A stretch of DNA of 64,000 bases from Gnetum montanum (lineage: Eukaryota; Streptophyta; Gnetopsida; Gnetales; Gnetaceae): assembly GCA_015680685.1 (NCBI GenBank), contig MNCI01033658.1, forward strand, positions 62,001-126,000, in the 5' to 3' direction. Position 1 is the stretch's first letter. Each line of letters begins with the position of its first letter. The notes below the pieces were generated by a model, which was not told the origin of the DNA, searched no databases, and was given only the letters and a program-made list of their open reading frames with translations. The translations under genes and the position numbers were made by a program. Shown here in pieces: positions 34,180-46,640 of this stretch.

Positions 34180-35732
34180 TATAATGACTAAAAATGTTAG
34201 TGGCTAGAACACTGAGGGATTTGTGGGTGTACAACCTAACCCTACATCTATGTGAGGGCCTTGCTAAAGGTGGAGATGAGGTGCCTTGAATGATCTTTTT
34301 GATTGAACAGGGACTTATAGAGTGCAAATGGTGTGAGTGCAAAACGATGCTAAGTGTCAAGTGGCATCAACCGTATGAATAGTGCCAAGCATAGTCACAT
34401 TTTTCACTAGAAAATAGGAGTGTCGACATGCATGGATTGTCACCCAAGTGTAGTTGTAGGAAAAAATGAAAAAAAAATGCAAAGGAAATGCAAGGGAGGA
34501 AGAGAGAGAAATGGAACAATACCCCAAATGGGGTTGAGCATAGTTAACTCCAAAAGGGGTTTAAAAGATACACAATATACAATAGGTGTAGTGGAGAGCA
34601 TAGTCATAGTCTTGGTGGTGTTAGGTTGTGAAGTTTGGGTTGTGGTGTTCATGCCTACTGAGTTGGCCACTATGGTGTATTGTGTGGTGTCCTGCAAGGG
34701 TGTAATAGGGCTATGGTGTACCACATGGTGTGTAACTCTACTTCTTTGTCGATGTGCCGAGGTCTTGTTTTCCCATGGAGCTAAGTACCAAGATGCCAAA
34801 ATGCCAAATGCCAAATGAAAGTGCGAACTACCAACCCCCAAAATGTTGGGGGTTAAAGGGTATTTATAGGGCTAAGGTTAGCCCAAAATGTAGGTCAAGC
34901 ACCACGTGGTGGTGCAGTAGGTGGGACTACACTTTAGGGTAGTTAGGATGTGGAGTCAAGGTGGGCATCCACTAGGTAGCCAAACAATTTCAAAAAATTC
35001 TCTAAGTTTGAAGATAGCCAAAAAAAGTTTGAAAATTTTTCTAACTCTAGTTACTATGCTAATCCCTTTCTATGCTTGTAGAGCATAGTCCTTGTAGTTA
35101 AAAAAAATATGCCAAAACTAGTGTTTTCATGCTAACTAAGCTCTAGAGTGTAGTCCCAGTAGTGGAGAGCGTAGTCTTAGCAATTAGAAAAATCTATAGC
35201 TTGTGTCATCATTTTGATACTTAGAAAAAATATTGCAAAATTGGCATTTGTGTGTTGACTATGTTGACTGTGCTCTGGAGTGTAGTTCAAGTAGTGAAGA
35301 GTGTAGTCTCAATACTTAGAAAAATTCTGCAATAAGTGTCATCATTCTGACACTTAAAAAAATCCTACAAAATTGGTGTTTGTGTGTTGACTGTGCTGCC
35401 TACACTTTGGAGCATAGTCTTGATAGTGGAGAGCATAGTCTTAACACTTAGAGAAATTTTGTAGCTTATGACCTCATTTAGACACTTAGCCAAATTTGTA
35501 GAAAGTTGGCCATTGAAGTTGACTATGCTCTACTACAGTGAAGAGCATAGTCCCAACACTTAGACAAATTTGTAGAAAGTGTCATTATTCTGACACAGAA
35601 AAATTTTACAAATTTGGCAGTTTGAGCTAACTATGCTCAACACTTAGAAAAATTTGGGCAAAGTGCCACCATTTTGACACTTAGCCAAATTTGTAGTTGA
35701 GATGCTAGGACTTGAAATTTTGTGGTGTTTCA
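34180..35732 (-). repeat. 3' LTR of G
   Basis: Collinear with 41049-42603 over its whole length. The end near 34180 is uncertain by about 5 bases because both copies share TATAATGA. It contains degenerate subrepeats of about 120 bp between 35100 and 35700 built from 'ACTTAGAAAAAT', 'GTGTGTTGACTATGCT' and 'GGAGAGCATAGTC' blocks. A TATTTATAGG (TATA complement) lies near 34860. Confidence 0.87.
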
Positions 35733-35746
35733 TTGGCCCCTCTTTG
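35733..35746 (-). other. Polypurine tract of G
   Basis: The complement is AAAGAGGGGCCAA directly before TGAAACACC, a strong purine tract at the expected place for a minus-strand element. Confidence 0.75.
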
Positions 35747-37700
35747 TTGATGTCTGGAGGAGTGGCTCGAGAAACATCGACAAAGAATTACAAAACACCA
35801 TAGTAGATGTGGCATCAACATTACTTATTAGTATCAGATCGAGTATCATTCCACCATGTTTAAGAGTGTTATGGATAGGGGTATGTTGGGGTAAAGGGCA
35901 TAGGTAGTGCTAGGGAGATGAAATACAAGTAGGGGAAATGAAATTCAAACAATGTATCATGATGCAAGATGCTAAGTTAGCATAGGTAATAGTGATCATG
36001 GCATGAAGTGGCTTACCCCTAAAATGTTGACCTCTCATCGAAGTGCTCGTGAGAGAGTCAAAGTCAATCCAAGGTTAGGTCAGTTGTGAAGCTGTAGCAT
36101 TGTCAATTTTCTTGGGGATGTGCTTTTTCTTGTTCTCTTTTTTTTTTCATTTTTTTCTTTGCTTTTTCTTCTTTAGTTTATTATGTAGTGAACATATTTT
36201 GGATTCAGCTTACTATTGAATACTAGCTGTAAGGTGTGGGCCATCAATTAGATGGGCTTTGCTTTGATGCAATTACATCACATCTATAGGATAGGTGTTT
36301 CCTCCCTAAGATGAGTTGCATTACATATGCTTGGGCCTTTACTAGCCAATAGAGGCTCCCCATAGGACAATTTGCATTATGTCTATCATGGGTTTTGCAA
36401 TTGACATGAGGAGAATGTCATATGCATCACAGTGCATATGCATCATAGGGATGTGAAATCATGAGTATGTGGGGGATAAAAGGCTATTGGGATGAAGGAG
36501 TGGATGTGTGTAGGCTATAATGGGATGAGGGGGATGTGCACTCTTCAGTGGCTTAACTAGTCCAATCATGCACATAAGAGAAATGTGGCAACTTGTTGCT
36601 ATGATAAGATGTGTCTTTGCATGACCACCTCTGGGGCTTTGTCCTACAAACACAACTCCAAAAAGACAAGAAGACCACATAACATGAAATGCAAATCAAA
36701 TGCTAGATGTGAAGATGCTACAGATGCGTGAAAAGCTAAACCAATTGCAAGTGCTTAGGAAGCTAGTGAAAGTGCCAAGGGTGATGATGTTGTAAGTGCT
36801 CCAAAGGCCACACTGATGGCAAGTGCTCCAAAAGATTAGAAGAATGGTGGTTTAAGGTCCTAGTAGATAGTGAACCCAAGTTAAGGTCTTGGTAGATCAT
36901 GGGATACTAGTTTATAGTTCTAGTAGACTATCGTATGCTAGTTTAACATTATAGCAGATGGTCTACGGGTGCTAGTTTTAGCATCATGGCCCAAGGATTG
37001 TCCGGGCTAGTTTATAGTCATGGAAGATGGTTGTGCCATTTTTTTTGTTGTGGAAGACAAGCTATTATGCCAATTTAATGTCATGACCCAAGGATGAACT
37101 ATGCTAATTTTAGCATCATGGAAGATGAGTGCTCTGCCAGTTTTAGCATCATGGTGAACAAGTTGTGTGCTTACCTTGCTTGTGTGAGGTGCGATGTTAC
37201 ATGTGTAGTCATGCTATATGCTTGTGAGATCCTACAAAAATCAACTAGAAAAAACAACATCAAGTGGTGCCTATTGTAAATAGAGTTAAAATGCACAAAT
37301 GAAAGGACAGTAATGAAAAGAGTGATAGTTTTAGGTCATTCCAGGCCATAGTGGTATTTTAAGGCCATTTTGGGCCATCACAAAGGGGTTGACAATTCAA
37401 GGCCATTTTGGGCCACTAATGATAGTTTAAGGCCATATCGGGCCATGTGCTAGTTTAAGGCCTTTTTAGGCTATGGTTGCCAATTTAAGGCCATGGTGGA
37501 CATAGCATTATTTTTGTAATTTAATGTTTATAATTTTTATGTTTTTGATGTTTTTTTTTGACATGTAAGCTAAGTGAATGGATGCATAAAAAAAGAAAAA
37601 ATGTAGGAGAAAAGTGAAGTAATATGTAATCTAGGTAGGTAGACTAAATGTAAATGCATGAACAAATCCCATGCAAGAAAAAATAAAAAATGTATGACTA
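35747..37700 (-). other. 3' non-coding part of G with short repeats
   Basis: No gene seen. 36850-37160 has about ten degenerate copies of a roughly 30-40 base unit with 'GCTAGTTTTAGCATCATGG' or 'AGTTTAACATTATAGCAGATGG'. 37330-37500 has at least six copies of 'TTTAAGGCCATTTTGGGCCA'-like units. Related units recur at 38240-38270 and 39715-39810. Confidence 0.55.
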
Positions 37701-40423
37701 GATGACTAGGTCATACAAGCTTGGCCAATGCTTGGTAGTGAGCAGATGAGATCATGACTAGGTCATAAAAGCTTAGCATTGTGTTCTTTTGCTTGAGCAT
37801 TTATTTCACCTGGGTTAGTGCAACTGTGAAGTCCTTGTCATAGGCTATTGTGTTGGCCTTAACCTCCTCCATGTGGCTTAAGAGATGGATCTCTCACTAA
37901 GGGGACTTGGGTTTGGCTTACTTGGCCTATTTGGGGAAAAGGGACCTAGTATTCAGTTTTTTCTTGCTAGTTGTGGCCTTTACTTTAGCCATGTGGGTTG
38001 CGAGGTGCTTGTTCATCCTCTAGCATTGCCATTTGCTAATCCTACCTAGGTTGCTAGTGGGATCAACCATTGAAGGAGGAGAGATCGAGACATTGCCCAC
38101 TATTGGACTTTGAGTAGGTGAGGGGCCATCATGTTGTGGAATCCTTATGATAAATGGTGGTTTATGAGTTGTTGTAGGGCCAACTCGTTGTGGCACCTTG
38201 ATGATGAAAGGTTTCTTAGTGATTTTTGGTGTAGCATCATGTTAGTTTAACATCTTAGTAGATGGTTGGTATGGGACCTCAACCAAAAAGGATGCTATGA
38301 TTGCCCAAGGTGGTACTTTGATTACAAAAGGATGCCTCTTTCTTGTGAAGGCCAAGGGAATCCTTGCCTTGCTTGGAGGCACTTGGATCAAAAAAGGTTA
38401 CTACATAGATTTAGACTTGCCTCCTACACTAATGGAGTTTATGACATAGGGGGAACTGTCTACATTGGATTGGCTCACTACATCAAGCGCAAGTCGGCTC
38501 ATTTTTATCATTTTTTGTAGGTCATCCTGCAAAGTCCAACAATTATCTATGCTATGATAAAAAATTTGGTGGTAGTGATAGAATTGGTCCAATCAAAAGT
38601 CCTTTGGGATTAGGGGCTCATTTGGTACTCCTGAGGTGGGATTCTTTAGTAGTTAGTAGTACCTATCATGCTATTGGTGGGAAATTTTGAATACTCATTT
38701 GTATTGGATTTTCTTGGCCTTTGAGAGTTGATCTAGTAACTCTAAGGGTCTCATTGGCAATGGGATGTACTTTGAGTGATCATTACACTCAAAGTGGGGC
38801 CTTTTAGTGGCTTGCATTATGGCTCATGCCAATGTGGACAAGTTGACACTAGAGTTGGCAGCTTTATGTGTTGGAGCCTTGGGTTGCTTTTCCTTTAGGC
38901 CCTAGTTGGTTGCTTTTGTAGCTGTGGGCACCATTTCCACTATTGTATTTTTCTTGCACATGTGCTAGTTTCTGTAGGCCATGTAGGCTGGGTTGTTACT
39001 TCCTTGCACTACCTCCACTATGTCCTCTATTTGGGCAAAGGCTTGGCTAAGAGACTTCAGGGCCAAGTAGTGCATTTTTAACTTGATGAAGTCATTGACT
39101 ACATCCTTGAAAATGGCCAATAGGTGAATCTCTACTAGTGGCTTATGGATTTATTGCAAGGTGGCACTCCATCATTGGATGAATTTGGCCATGGGCTCTA
39201 GGGGGCCCTGCTTGACCTGCATGAGTTGATCAAGAGTTACTTTAGGTTTGAAGTTGTACCTAAATTGTGTCACAAACTAGCTAAGGAGATCCTCCAAGGA
39301 AGAGATTGAGGCCCTAGGTAATGAAAGGTACTAGTCTAAGGCCTTCCTAGTGAGATACATGGGGAGGATGTGCATGATGGCATGTAGCCATGCTTGCAAA
39401 AGTAGGTACTTAGACCTAAACATGACTAAGTGCACATTAGGTTCCCCCTCATCATTGTACTTGGTGGGACTGAAGAACTTATGGCAGGACCCTAGTTGGG
39501 AGAGTTAGTGGTGGGACTGAAGAACTTATGGGATCATCCTGATAGAAGTCCACCACTTTGATGGTTTTAGAGGAGGTGGCTTTGGGCCAATTAATCTCCT
39601 TTGTCAAAATTTGGATAAACTAGAATGACTAATCCAAGCTTGGGGATGTGCCAGCCAATTGCATTGGCTAGGCTTGTGCTGGTTGCACAATATAGGACTA
39701 GATTGTTGGTTGAAGAGTTTGCCAGTTTAACATTGTAGCAGATGGTTGTTTCTAGGTTAACATCATAGCATATAGTTGTTGCTAGTTTAACATCATAGTG
39801 GATAGATGTAGTTGATGCGTTAGTCGAGGGATGGACATAGTGATTGAGGTAGGCCACACATGTGTGGGTTGAATTGACACTGAGGACATCAATGAAATAA
39901 GTAGCACATAGGATTCTTAAATCATTTGGATCATGGAGATGGCCCTAGAGTGAGGGTGAGGTTGGGAAAGTGCAAAGATTGCTTGCAAGGAAGGCTGAGC
40001 TGGCATGGTCACCATCTGAAAGTGGATGGGTGAACCAAATCTAGGAGGGACTATACTAGGTAGTGGTTATTGAAAGGCACTGTAAAGAGGGCTCTTACAT
40101 TTAGAGAAAGCCTCAAACTCATCTTCCTCTTAGTTGGTCCTTGCATCACACTCATTCACACGAATGAGTTGGAACAACAATTGGTGATAGAACTCTATGA
40201 GTGGGATTATATCAAACAAGGTAGGATTTTACTCTCACCCATCCTAGTGGACTCATTCAAAGTCTTGTTTTTCCTCTATGTCAAGGCTATCCATGAGTAA
40301 TCCTACTTGGATTTTGGCACAAACAAAGTTATATTATTCATGGTTGAGCATAGCATGCTTTAGCTGGATCATGAAGGTGTCAAGTGTGTTAGACACCAAC
40401 ATGGAAGGTTGATCTGGATTCAT
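37701..40423 (-). pseudogene. G gag remnant
   Basis: Minus-strand frame beginning at an ATG at 40423 ('MNPDQPSMLVSNTLDTFM'). It continues with 'MVTMPAQPSLQAIFALSQ' (Pro/Gln-rich), 'EINWPKATSSKTIKVVDFY', then capsid-like and Ser/Lys-rich segments. Stops are frequent (mean spacing about 20-30 codons), and many are CAA/CAG-to-TAA/TAG type. Position between primer site and 3' spacer, composition and length fit a Tat gag, but I see no diagnostic zinc knuckle. Moderately sure that it is gag. Confidence 0.5.
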
Positions 40424-41026
40424 GGTCACAGATCAAGTTGTGAGCATTAATGTTTGCGAAAAAAAAACTAACTTTGAAAACTAAAAAAAAATGCCTAAGT
40501 TTGCTAGCAGTAGAAAATGGCTAAGTCTAGAAACTACAAAAAATTGAGTAAGTGTAAAATTGCAAAATATTGGCTAGGTATGAAATTGCAAAAATTTTAC
40601 TAAGTATGAAACTACAAAAATTTCGCTAAGTATGAAAATGTAGAAAAAATGCTAAGTATAGATATGTAGAAAAAATGCTAAGTATGAAAATGCAGAAAAA
40701 TGATTAAATATGCTAGTAGCAGAAAATGACTAAGTATAAAAATGCAAAAAAATAACAAGTATAAAAATGCTGAAAAAATGACTAAGTGAAAAATTGTAGG
40801 AAAAATGATAAGTATGGAGACTATGCTCCACATCAACTACAATCTCCACTTACTATGCTCTCTATGCTTAGAGAGTGAAGACTTAGAAAAAAAGTTGAGA
40901 ACTACACGATTTGGGTTGCTACGTGGGGTCTTAGGAAGACTAACAATGGGGACCAATCTACAATGATGGGGGTGTAGAGAGCATGCAAAGACAACCACAA
41001 TGGAGTGCAAAGAACGAAACGAAAAG

Positions 41027-41043
41027 CCCTCATTCTAGCACCA
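41027..41043 (-). other. Primer binding site of G
   Basis: The complement is TGGTGCTAGAATGAGGG, 5 bases inside the LTR. It is TGG-initial like other plant gypsy primer sites and differs from the Asp-type site of A to E. From memory it is close to primer sites of Tat-lineage elements; the tRNA identity is not determined here. Confidence 0.6.
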
Positions 41044-41048
41044 AAAAC

Positions 41049-42603
41049 TATAATGATTGAAAATGTCAGTGACTAGAACATTGAGGGGTTTGTAAGTGCA
41101 CAACCTAACTCCACATCTGCGTGAGGGCCTTACTGAAGGGAGAGATGGAGTGCCCTAAATGATCTTTTCAATTGAACAGGGACTTGTGGAGTGCAAACAA
41201 TGTAAGTACAAAATGATGCTAAGTGTCGAGTGACATCAACCATATGAATAGTGCAAAGCATAGTTGGTGTTAATGATGTAAATAGTGTCAAGCATAGTCA
41301 CATTTGCTAGTAGAAAATGAGAGTGTCATCATGCATGGACTACCACCTAAGTGAAATTGTAGGACAAAATATGAAAAAATACAAAGGAAATGCAAGAAAG
41401 GAAGAGAGAGAAATGGAACATCACCCCATATGGGGTTGAGCATAGTTAAATCCAAAAGGGGCTTAGAAGGTATGTGATGTACAATAAGCATAGTGGAGAG
41501 CCTAGTCATAGTCTCAATGGGGTTGGACCATGAAGTTTAGTGCTCACCGTGGTGTCTGTGCCTACTGGGTTGGTCACCATGGTGTACCATATGGTGTCCT
41601 ATAGGGGTGCAATGGGGCTACGATGTACTACATGGTGTGTAACTCTACCTCTCTATCAGTGCATCTGCGTCTCATTTACCCAAAAAACTAAGTGCCAAGA
41701 TGTCAAAATGCCAAATGTCAAATGAAAGTGCCAACTACCAACCCCCAAAATGTTGGGGGTCCAGGGGTATTTATAGGCCTAGGGTTAGCCCAAAATATAG
41801 ATCCAGCATCATGTGGCAATATAGTAAGTGGGACTATGCTCTAGGGTAGTTGGGATTGGAGTTAGGTTGGGCATCCATTGGGTAGCCAGAAAATTTGGAG
41901 ATAGCCAGAAAAAGTTCAAAAAATTTTCTAACTTTGGTTGCTATGTTCACCCCTTGCTAGGCTCATAGAATGTAGTCCTAGTAGTTAGAAAAAATATGCT
42001 AAAACTAGTTTCTTCATGCTAACTATGCTAACTATGCTCTAGAGTGTAGTCCCAATAGTGGAAAGCATAGTCTCAGCACTTAGAAAAATCTATAGCTTGT
42101 GTCATCATTGTAACACTTAGAAAAAATCTTGCAAAATTGGCATTTTTGTGTTGACTATGCTGACTACACATTGGAGCATAGTCTCAACAATTAGAAAAAT
42201 TCTACAACAAGTGTTATCATTTTGACACTTGGAAAAAATTTTGTGAAACTAGTGTTTGTGTGTTGACTATGCTAACTATGCTTTGGAGCATAGTTTCAAC
42301 ACTTAGAAAAATTTTGTAGCTTGTGATCTCATTCAGACACTTAGCTCTACACTGCAAGTCAGAAAATTGCAAAAAGTTGCTTGTTGAAGCTAACTACGCT
42401 CTACTATAGTGGAGAGTGTAGTCCCAACACTTAGACAAATTTGCAAAAAGTGGCATCATTCTGACATAGAAAATTTTTCCAAATCTAGCAATTTGAGTTG
42501 ACTATGCTCAACACTTGGACAAATTTGGGCAAAGTGCGACCATTTTGACACTTAGCCAAATTTGTAGTCAAGATGCTGGGATCCAAAATTTTGTGGTGTT
42601 TTA
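41049..42603 (-). repeat. 5' LTR of G
   Basis: Collinear with 34180-35732, including the subrepeat field (41990-42560) and the 'CCCCCAAAATGTTGGGGGT' inverted repeat (41743-41761; also at 34835-34853). Confidence 0.87.
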
Positions 42604-43330
42604 GTCTCCAAGTAGGTTTTCCCCTATTAGGGTTTTCCAACTTGTGCATGCCAAATAAAAGAAAACAAAATTAGCATCAATAATGCAAGGATTGTAAAGA
42701 AAAAAAAAACTATGCTTAGAAGAACTTACCAACAAAAAAAAAAAATTCATGTTAACTTACTTAAACATCCTAATGTGTATGCATGTAGGAAAAAATAAAG
42801 TTTGAAGCCTCTTTGTATCTAGTAGTAGTGTAGAGTTCATGTTAATCTACTTGTTGCGATGTTCTTCCTATAAACAATCCAAATCCCTCTACTAGAACTC
42901 CCTAGTGTAACCATAATTGTTAATGAAGGTAACTACATCCTTAAAATACTACTCTAAATAATCCAACATCCTTGTGAAAGATCTAGGGTAGATGTTCTCT
43001 AAGGCATGGAAAACTATCCTAAGCGGTAGTAGGGTCTAGATCAACATATGAAAATGATCAAGGAAAAACTCTAGGAAACACCTAACTCCTAGACACATCC
43101 ACATTTGCGTAGGGTATAATAAGCCAATTAATAATTTTCATGCTTCTCCATGATCATAGGAATCAAATTATAAATCAAGAAGAATATGGGATCTATGATC
43201 AAAAGACTAGAAATCATGCCACCCCATTAACCATAACATGTAATAAAATAAGACTTAGTATTCATAAAGAAAAACAATAAAGTAACAATATAAATGTAAA
43301 ACATTTATATCCTTAAGTTACAATGGGAAA
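42604..43330 (-). pseudogene. Antisense reading frame of T1, N-terminal part
   Basis: Minus-strand pieces such as 'DSFPCLREHLP' (about 43020-42990), 'FHKDVGLFRVVF' and 'KDVVTFINNYGYTREF' (about 42965-42895). The last resembles a segment of plant mobile or antisense-ORF proteins. It continues into 32960-34179 after removal of G. Badly broken; assignment is inference. Confidence 0.3.
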
Positions 43331-44152
43331 ATTAAAAATAAAATATCATTCATGAATGTTTGAATGTCTAACCTTCTTCCTACGTCTTTGGCTTAGATAT
43401 GATATATTGACACCTAGTTAAATTTTTTATTTTTATTCCTCTTCACTCAACACATAGAAAATTTTATATTGGCACACTTAAATTTTTCATAGTTGGTAAA
43501 ATCTTGATCACATCACTAATACTTAGGCAATTTTCACCTTCCTCTTGGTCTAACACTTAAAGAAATTTTTGTCTTATTCTATTCTAGTACCCACAAAAGG
43601 TTTTTCTATCATTCTACCTTTCCATTGGTTATTCAAACTTTAGCTTTCTTCCACTTCATCCTTAGAAATTAGAAACTTCTTGGTTTTAGTTATAGTTCTA
43701 ATTTAAAATTTATATTTTTGGTTTCAATTTTGGTTTTAGCTTTTGATCTCTATCCCTTAGAAAATTTTAAGATTTGGATTATAGTTTCAGCCTTGGTTTT
43801 TTGTTTTTGATTTTTGTCTTTTCCTTTGAAATTTTTAAATTTTAGCTTTAACTTTGATCTCATTCGTTCAAAACTTAGATAAATTTTCAATCTTTATTTT
43901 ACTACTTGGCGAAATTATGGCCTTCCACCTTGCTCTTTTTAATACTTAGAAAATTTTTAATTTCCCCCCATTTTAATAGAGCTAGCACTTCAGATTTTTT
44001 CAAATTTTTCCATAAATGTTTAACCTAGCCTATCCTCTCCACCTTTCACTCATCTCTAGTCCTTGCATTTTCCTATGCATGGGAAATGCCAATGCACTTA
44101 TCAACAACCTTGTCTTAACTTGAATAGTCTTTCCAATTCCAATCTTTATTTA
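43331..44152 (+). other. 3' spacer of T1 with 'CTTAGAAAATTTT' repeats
   Basis: Repeated short motif CTTAGAAAATTTT or variants (43440-43990), otherwise T-rich. No gene seen. Confidence 0.45.
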
Positions 44153-44173
44153 AAATAAATAAAGAAGAAGAAA
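44153..44173 (+). other. Probable polypurine tract of T1
   Basis: AAATAAATAAAGAAGAAGAA-like purine run followed by TGTTAGATG, a plausible LTR start. Confidence 0.45.
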
Positions 44174-45482
44174 TGTTAGATGTAAACTCATGCTTGGTGC
44201 AAGTGCTAGTGTGTGCAAGTGGTGTTGTATTGATGGTAGCCATGTTTCCTACTTCATTTCCTCCCTTTTTCCTTGGTGCTGGCATTTAAAAATAATACTA
44301 AAAAAATTATAAGGGATAGGAGTATCGAATCACTTTGGTAAGGCTAGTATGTAACTAGTGATCTTTCTAGTGATGTTTGCCTTCTCCTCGGGTATGGAAG
44401 TATGTAACTAGTGATCTCTCTAGTGATGTTTGCCTTCTCCTCACATGGTCACTAATGAGTTTCACTTGCCTTCTTGATGTAGCCTCCATGCTATCATCTC
44501 TCTTTACATGGCACCATCATACCATGGATAGGCAAGTACAAGACAAAGAGAAACTCTCTCATACTCTTAGCTCTTAGCCTTGCACATGCATAATGCTAAA
44601 GTATTAAAACTTTTTTTCTCTCTACTTTATATCTTATCTTCTCCATTCTCTTTGTTCTCAACTTTTCTTTTCTACCTCACTTTTTTGGTCTAATAGTTCA
44701 AACAATGAAAAGTTTACACTTTCATACTTGCATTACATGTGACCTTTGGGTTATGAACAAAAGACACAACAAATAAGTTTTTGAATCACCTCAAGATTTG
44801 TCCAAATTTGATTGTATGACCTTTGATCCTTCTACAATTGGCCCTCACATGTGGACTATCACTAGAAGTTAAAAATTAAAAATTAAAAAAATTTCTCTTA
44901 TTTCTTATAAAATGTCAATAACTTTTCTTGTCCTACATGATTTGGAAAATTTGTTTTAATTCCTTCTTTCCTAGAGTTTTAGAAAATTTTTAAAACCTTT
45001 TTCTCCATACCTCATAAATTTTTAAAATTTTTTCTCCATTACTTGGGCATTTATTATAAAATTTTTCTAATCCCTTTATTTTTGGCATATGAAAATTTTT
45101 TAATTTTCCTCCCATTGATTGTACATTGGCCTAATATTTCTTCTAACTTAGAAATTTTTTTAACTCTCTCCCCTTATAAAATTTTTCTAAAATCCTATCT
45201 TCAAACTTAGAAAATTCTCTCATTCTTTCTTCCTTTTCTTAGAAAATTTTCCAACTTTTTCTTTCTTATGCTTTGGAAAATTTTCCTAACTTTATCCCTA
45301 AAATCTTAAAAATTTTTCTACCATTTATTATTTAAATTTTTTCTTTTTTCATGGAATTTCTTTTAAATTCCTTGATTTTAATTTCTTTACTATGCAAATA
45401 TTATTTCTCTATCATTCTTTACATGTCATGGATCTCATCCTTCATCATTTACATGAACCACTCATCTTGGAGAGGTCTCACA
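44174..45482 (+). repeat. Probable 3' LTR of T1
   Basis: From TGTTAGATGTAAAC to about GGTCTCACA. Placed by the purine tract before it and by the abrupt switch to RT-linker coding sequence after it. The partner LTR would be left of the window, so this cannot be confirmed. It contains further 'TTAGAAAATTTT' repeats (44940-45310). Confidence 0.4.
44348..44442 (+). repeat. 53-bp tandem duplication
   Basis: TATGTAACTAGTGATCT... at 44348 recurs at 44401; 42 bases match with one difference, and then the copies diverge. Confidence 0.85.
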
Positions 45483-46640
45483 ATTGAATCACCTAACCTT
45501 TTAATGAGGACTTAATTGATTTTTCTCAACTTGACACTTTAGACTCTATCATCTCTATCCTCAACATTATCAATGAAGACTTAATTCCTCAAACTAAACT
45601 TCCCTTTTTGGTTTAGGAACCTATCCTAACTAATGATTGCTTATCAAAGCTTACAATAACAAATCATGAAAATAAGGAAAAAATATTATAATTGGGGGAA
45701 ATCATTTCCAAAAATATTAAATAATCCATTTTGGAAATTCTTAGAAATTTTTTTACCAACTTTGCATGGGGATACAATGACATGCCAAGTTTGGACTTCA
45801 TTCTTGTTTAACATAATATCATAGTCGAGGAGATTCCAATCCCATCAAACAAAAGGCCTAAACAATAAAATGTTATTTAGCCTTAGATATCAAAGATGAG
45901 ATCCCCAAGTTTTATAGTGTAGGATTCATACATCTTGTAAAATATTTCTATTAGGTATCCAACATGATGCCTAAGAAAAATGGAGCCATTAGGATATGCA
46001 TCAATTTTCATGATCCCAACAAAATAACATTGAAAGATAACTTTCCCTTATCCAACATTGATAAACTCATGGACACATTGGCATGTTATACTTTTCTTAG
46101 CTTCATTAATCATTTTTAGACTATAACCAAATTTAAATAAATCCTGAGAATCAACATTTTATGATCTTCATGATCCCATGAGAATCCTTTTGCTATACAA
46201 AGATGCATTTCAAACTAAAGAACTTCATAGCAACATATCATTGAGCATCAAGACATGACTTTCATCATTACTAATATGATGTTTAGAACTATAAATGATT
46301 ATGTGGATGATATAATTGTTAAGTCTATCATTGTAATTGATCATTCCACTAACTTAGAGATAGTCTTCGACTAATTCAAGTATAATCTCTACCTAAATCC
46401 CAAAAATCATATCTCTAGTTTAGAAATAGGAAGAGTGCTAGGATTCTTGATTTCAACTAATGGTATCATGATAGATCCTAATAAAGTCAAGGCGATCATG
46501 AACCTCCCATCACTTAAGTACCTTAAAGACAAGCATATATTGCAAGGTAGACTCTAATCCATTTACAATTTCATATTGAATCTAATTGAACAATTTCAGA
46601 TCCTTCCTCATCTTGTTTTAAAATATACAACATTTAATTA
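45483..46640 (+). pseudogene. T2 reverse transcriptase
   Basis: Tat-type RT with its linker. Upstream, 'NFFTNFAWGYNDMPSLD' (about 45750-45800) matches the 'F-A-W-x-x-x-D-M-P-G-L/I' signature preceding Tat RT. Then 'PKKNGAIRICINFHDPNK', 'KDNFPLSNIDKLMDTL', 'YTFLSFI' and 'NDYVDDIIVKS' (about 46290-46325), carrying Y-V-D-D as the active site. The thumb region is 'LGFLISTNGIMIDPNKVKAI' (46438-46497). Multiple frames and stops. The part before 45483 would lie left of the T1 insertion, outside the window. Confidence 0.75.

Larger units (their letters stand above)
34180..42603 (-). mobile_element. Tat-type LTR retrotransposon G (gag only)
   Basis: Two direct 1.55-kb LTRs (34180-35732 and 41049-42603) flank 5.3 kb. 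The minus orientation is shown by a polypurine tract next to 34180-35732 (complement AAAGAGGGGCCAA) and by a primer-site-like TGGTGCTAGAATGAGGG next to 41049-42603. LTRs start TGAAACACCAC on the minus strand. The interior holds gag and non-coding DNA, with no RT or integrase seen. Target duplications are not exact: ATCTT (34175-34179) versus GTCTC (42604-42608), two transitions apart, which fits an old insertion. It is inserted in T1. Confidence 0.85.

Noticed and set aside
34420-34841. Overlapping open frames of about 130 codons on both strands
   Set aside because: Inside the LTR of G; the matching region of the other LTR (41300-41725) does not keep them open.
37330-37500. Regular repeats considered as a CRISPR array
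   Set aside because: Units are degenerate, spacers are not uniform, and the context is a plant retrotransposon.
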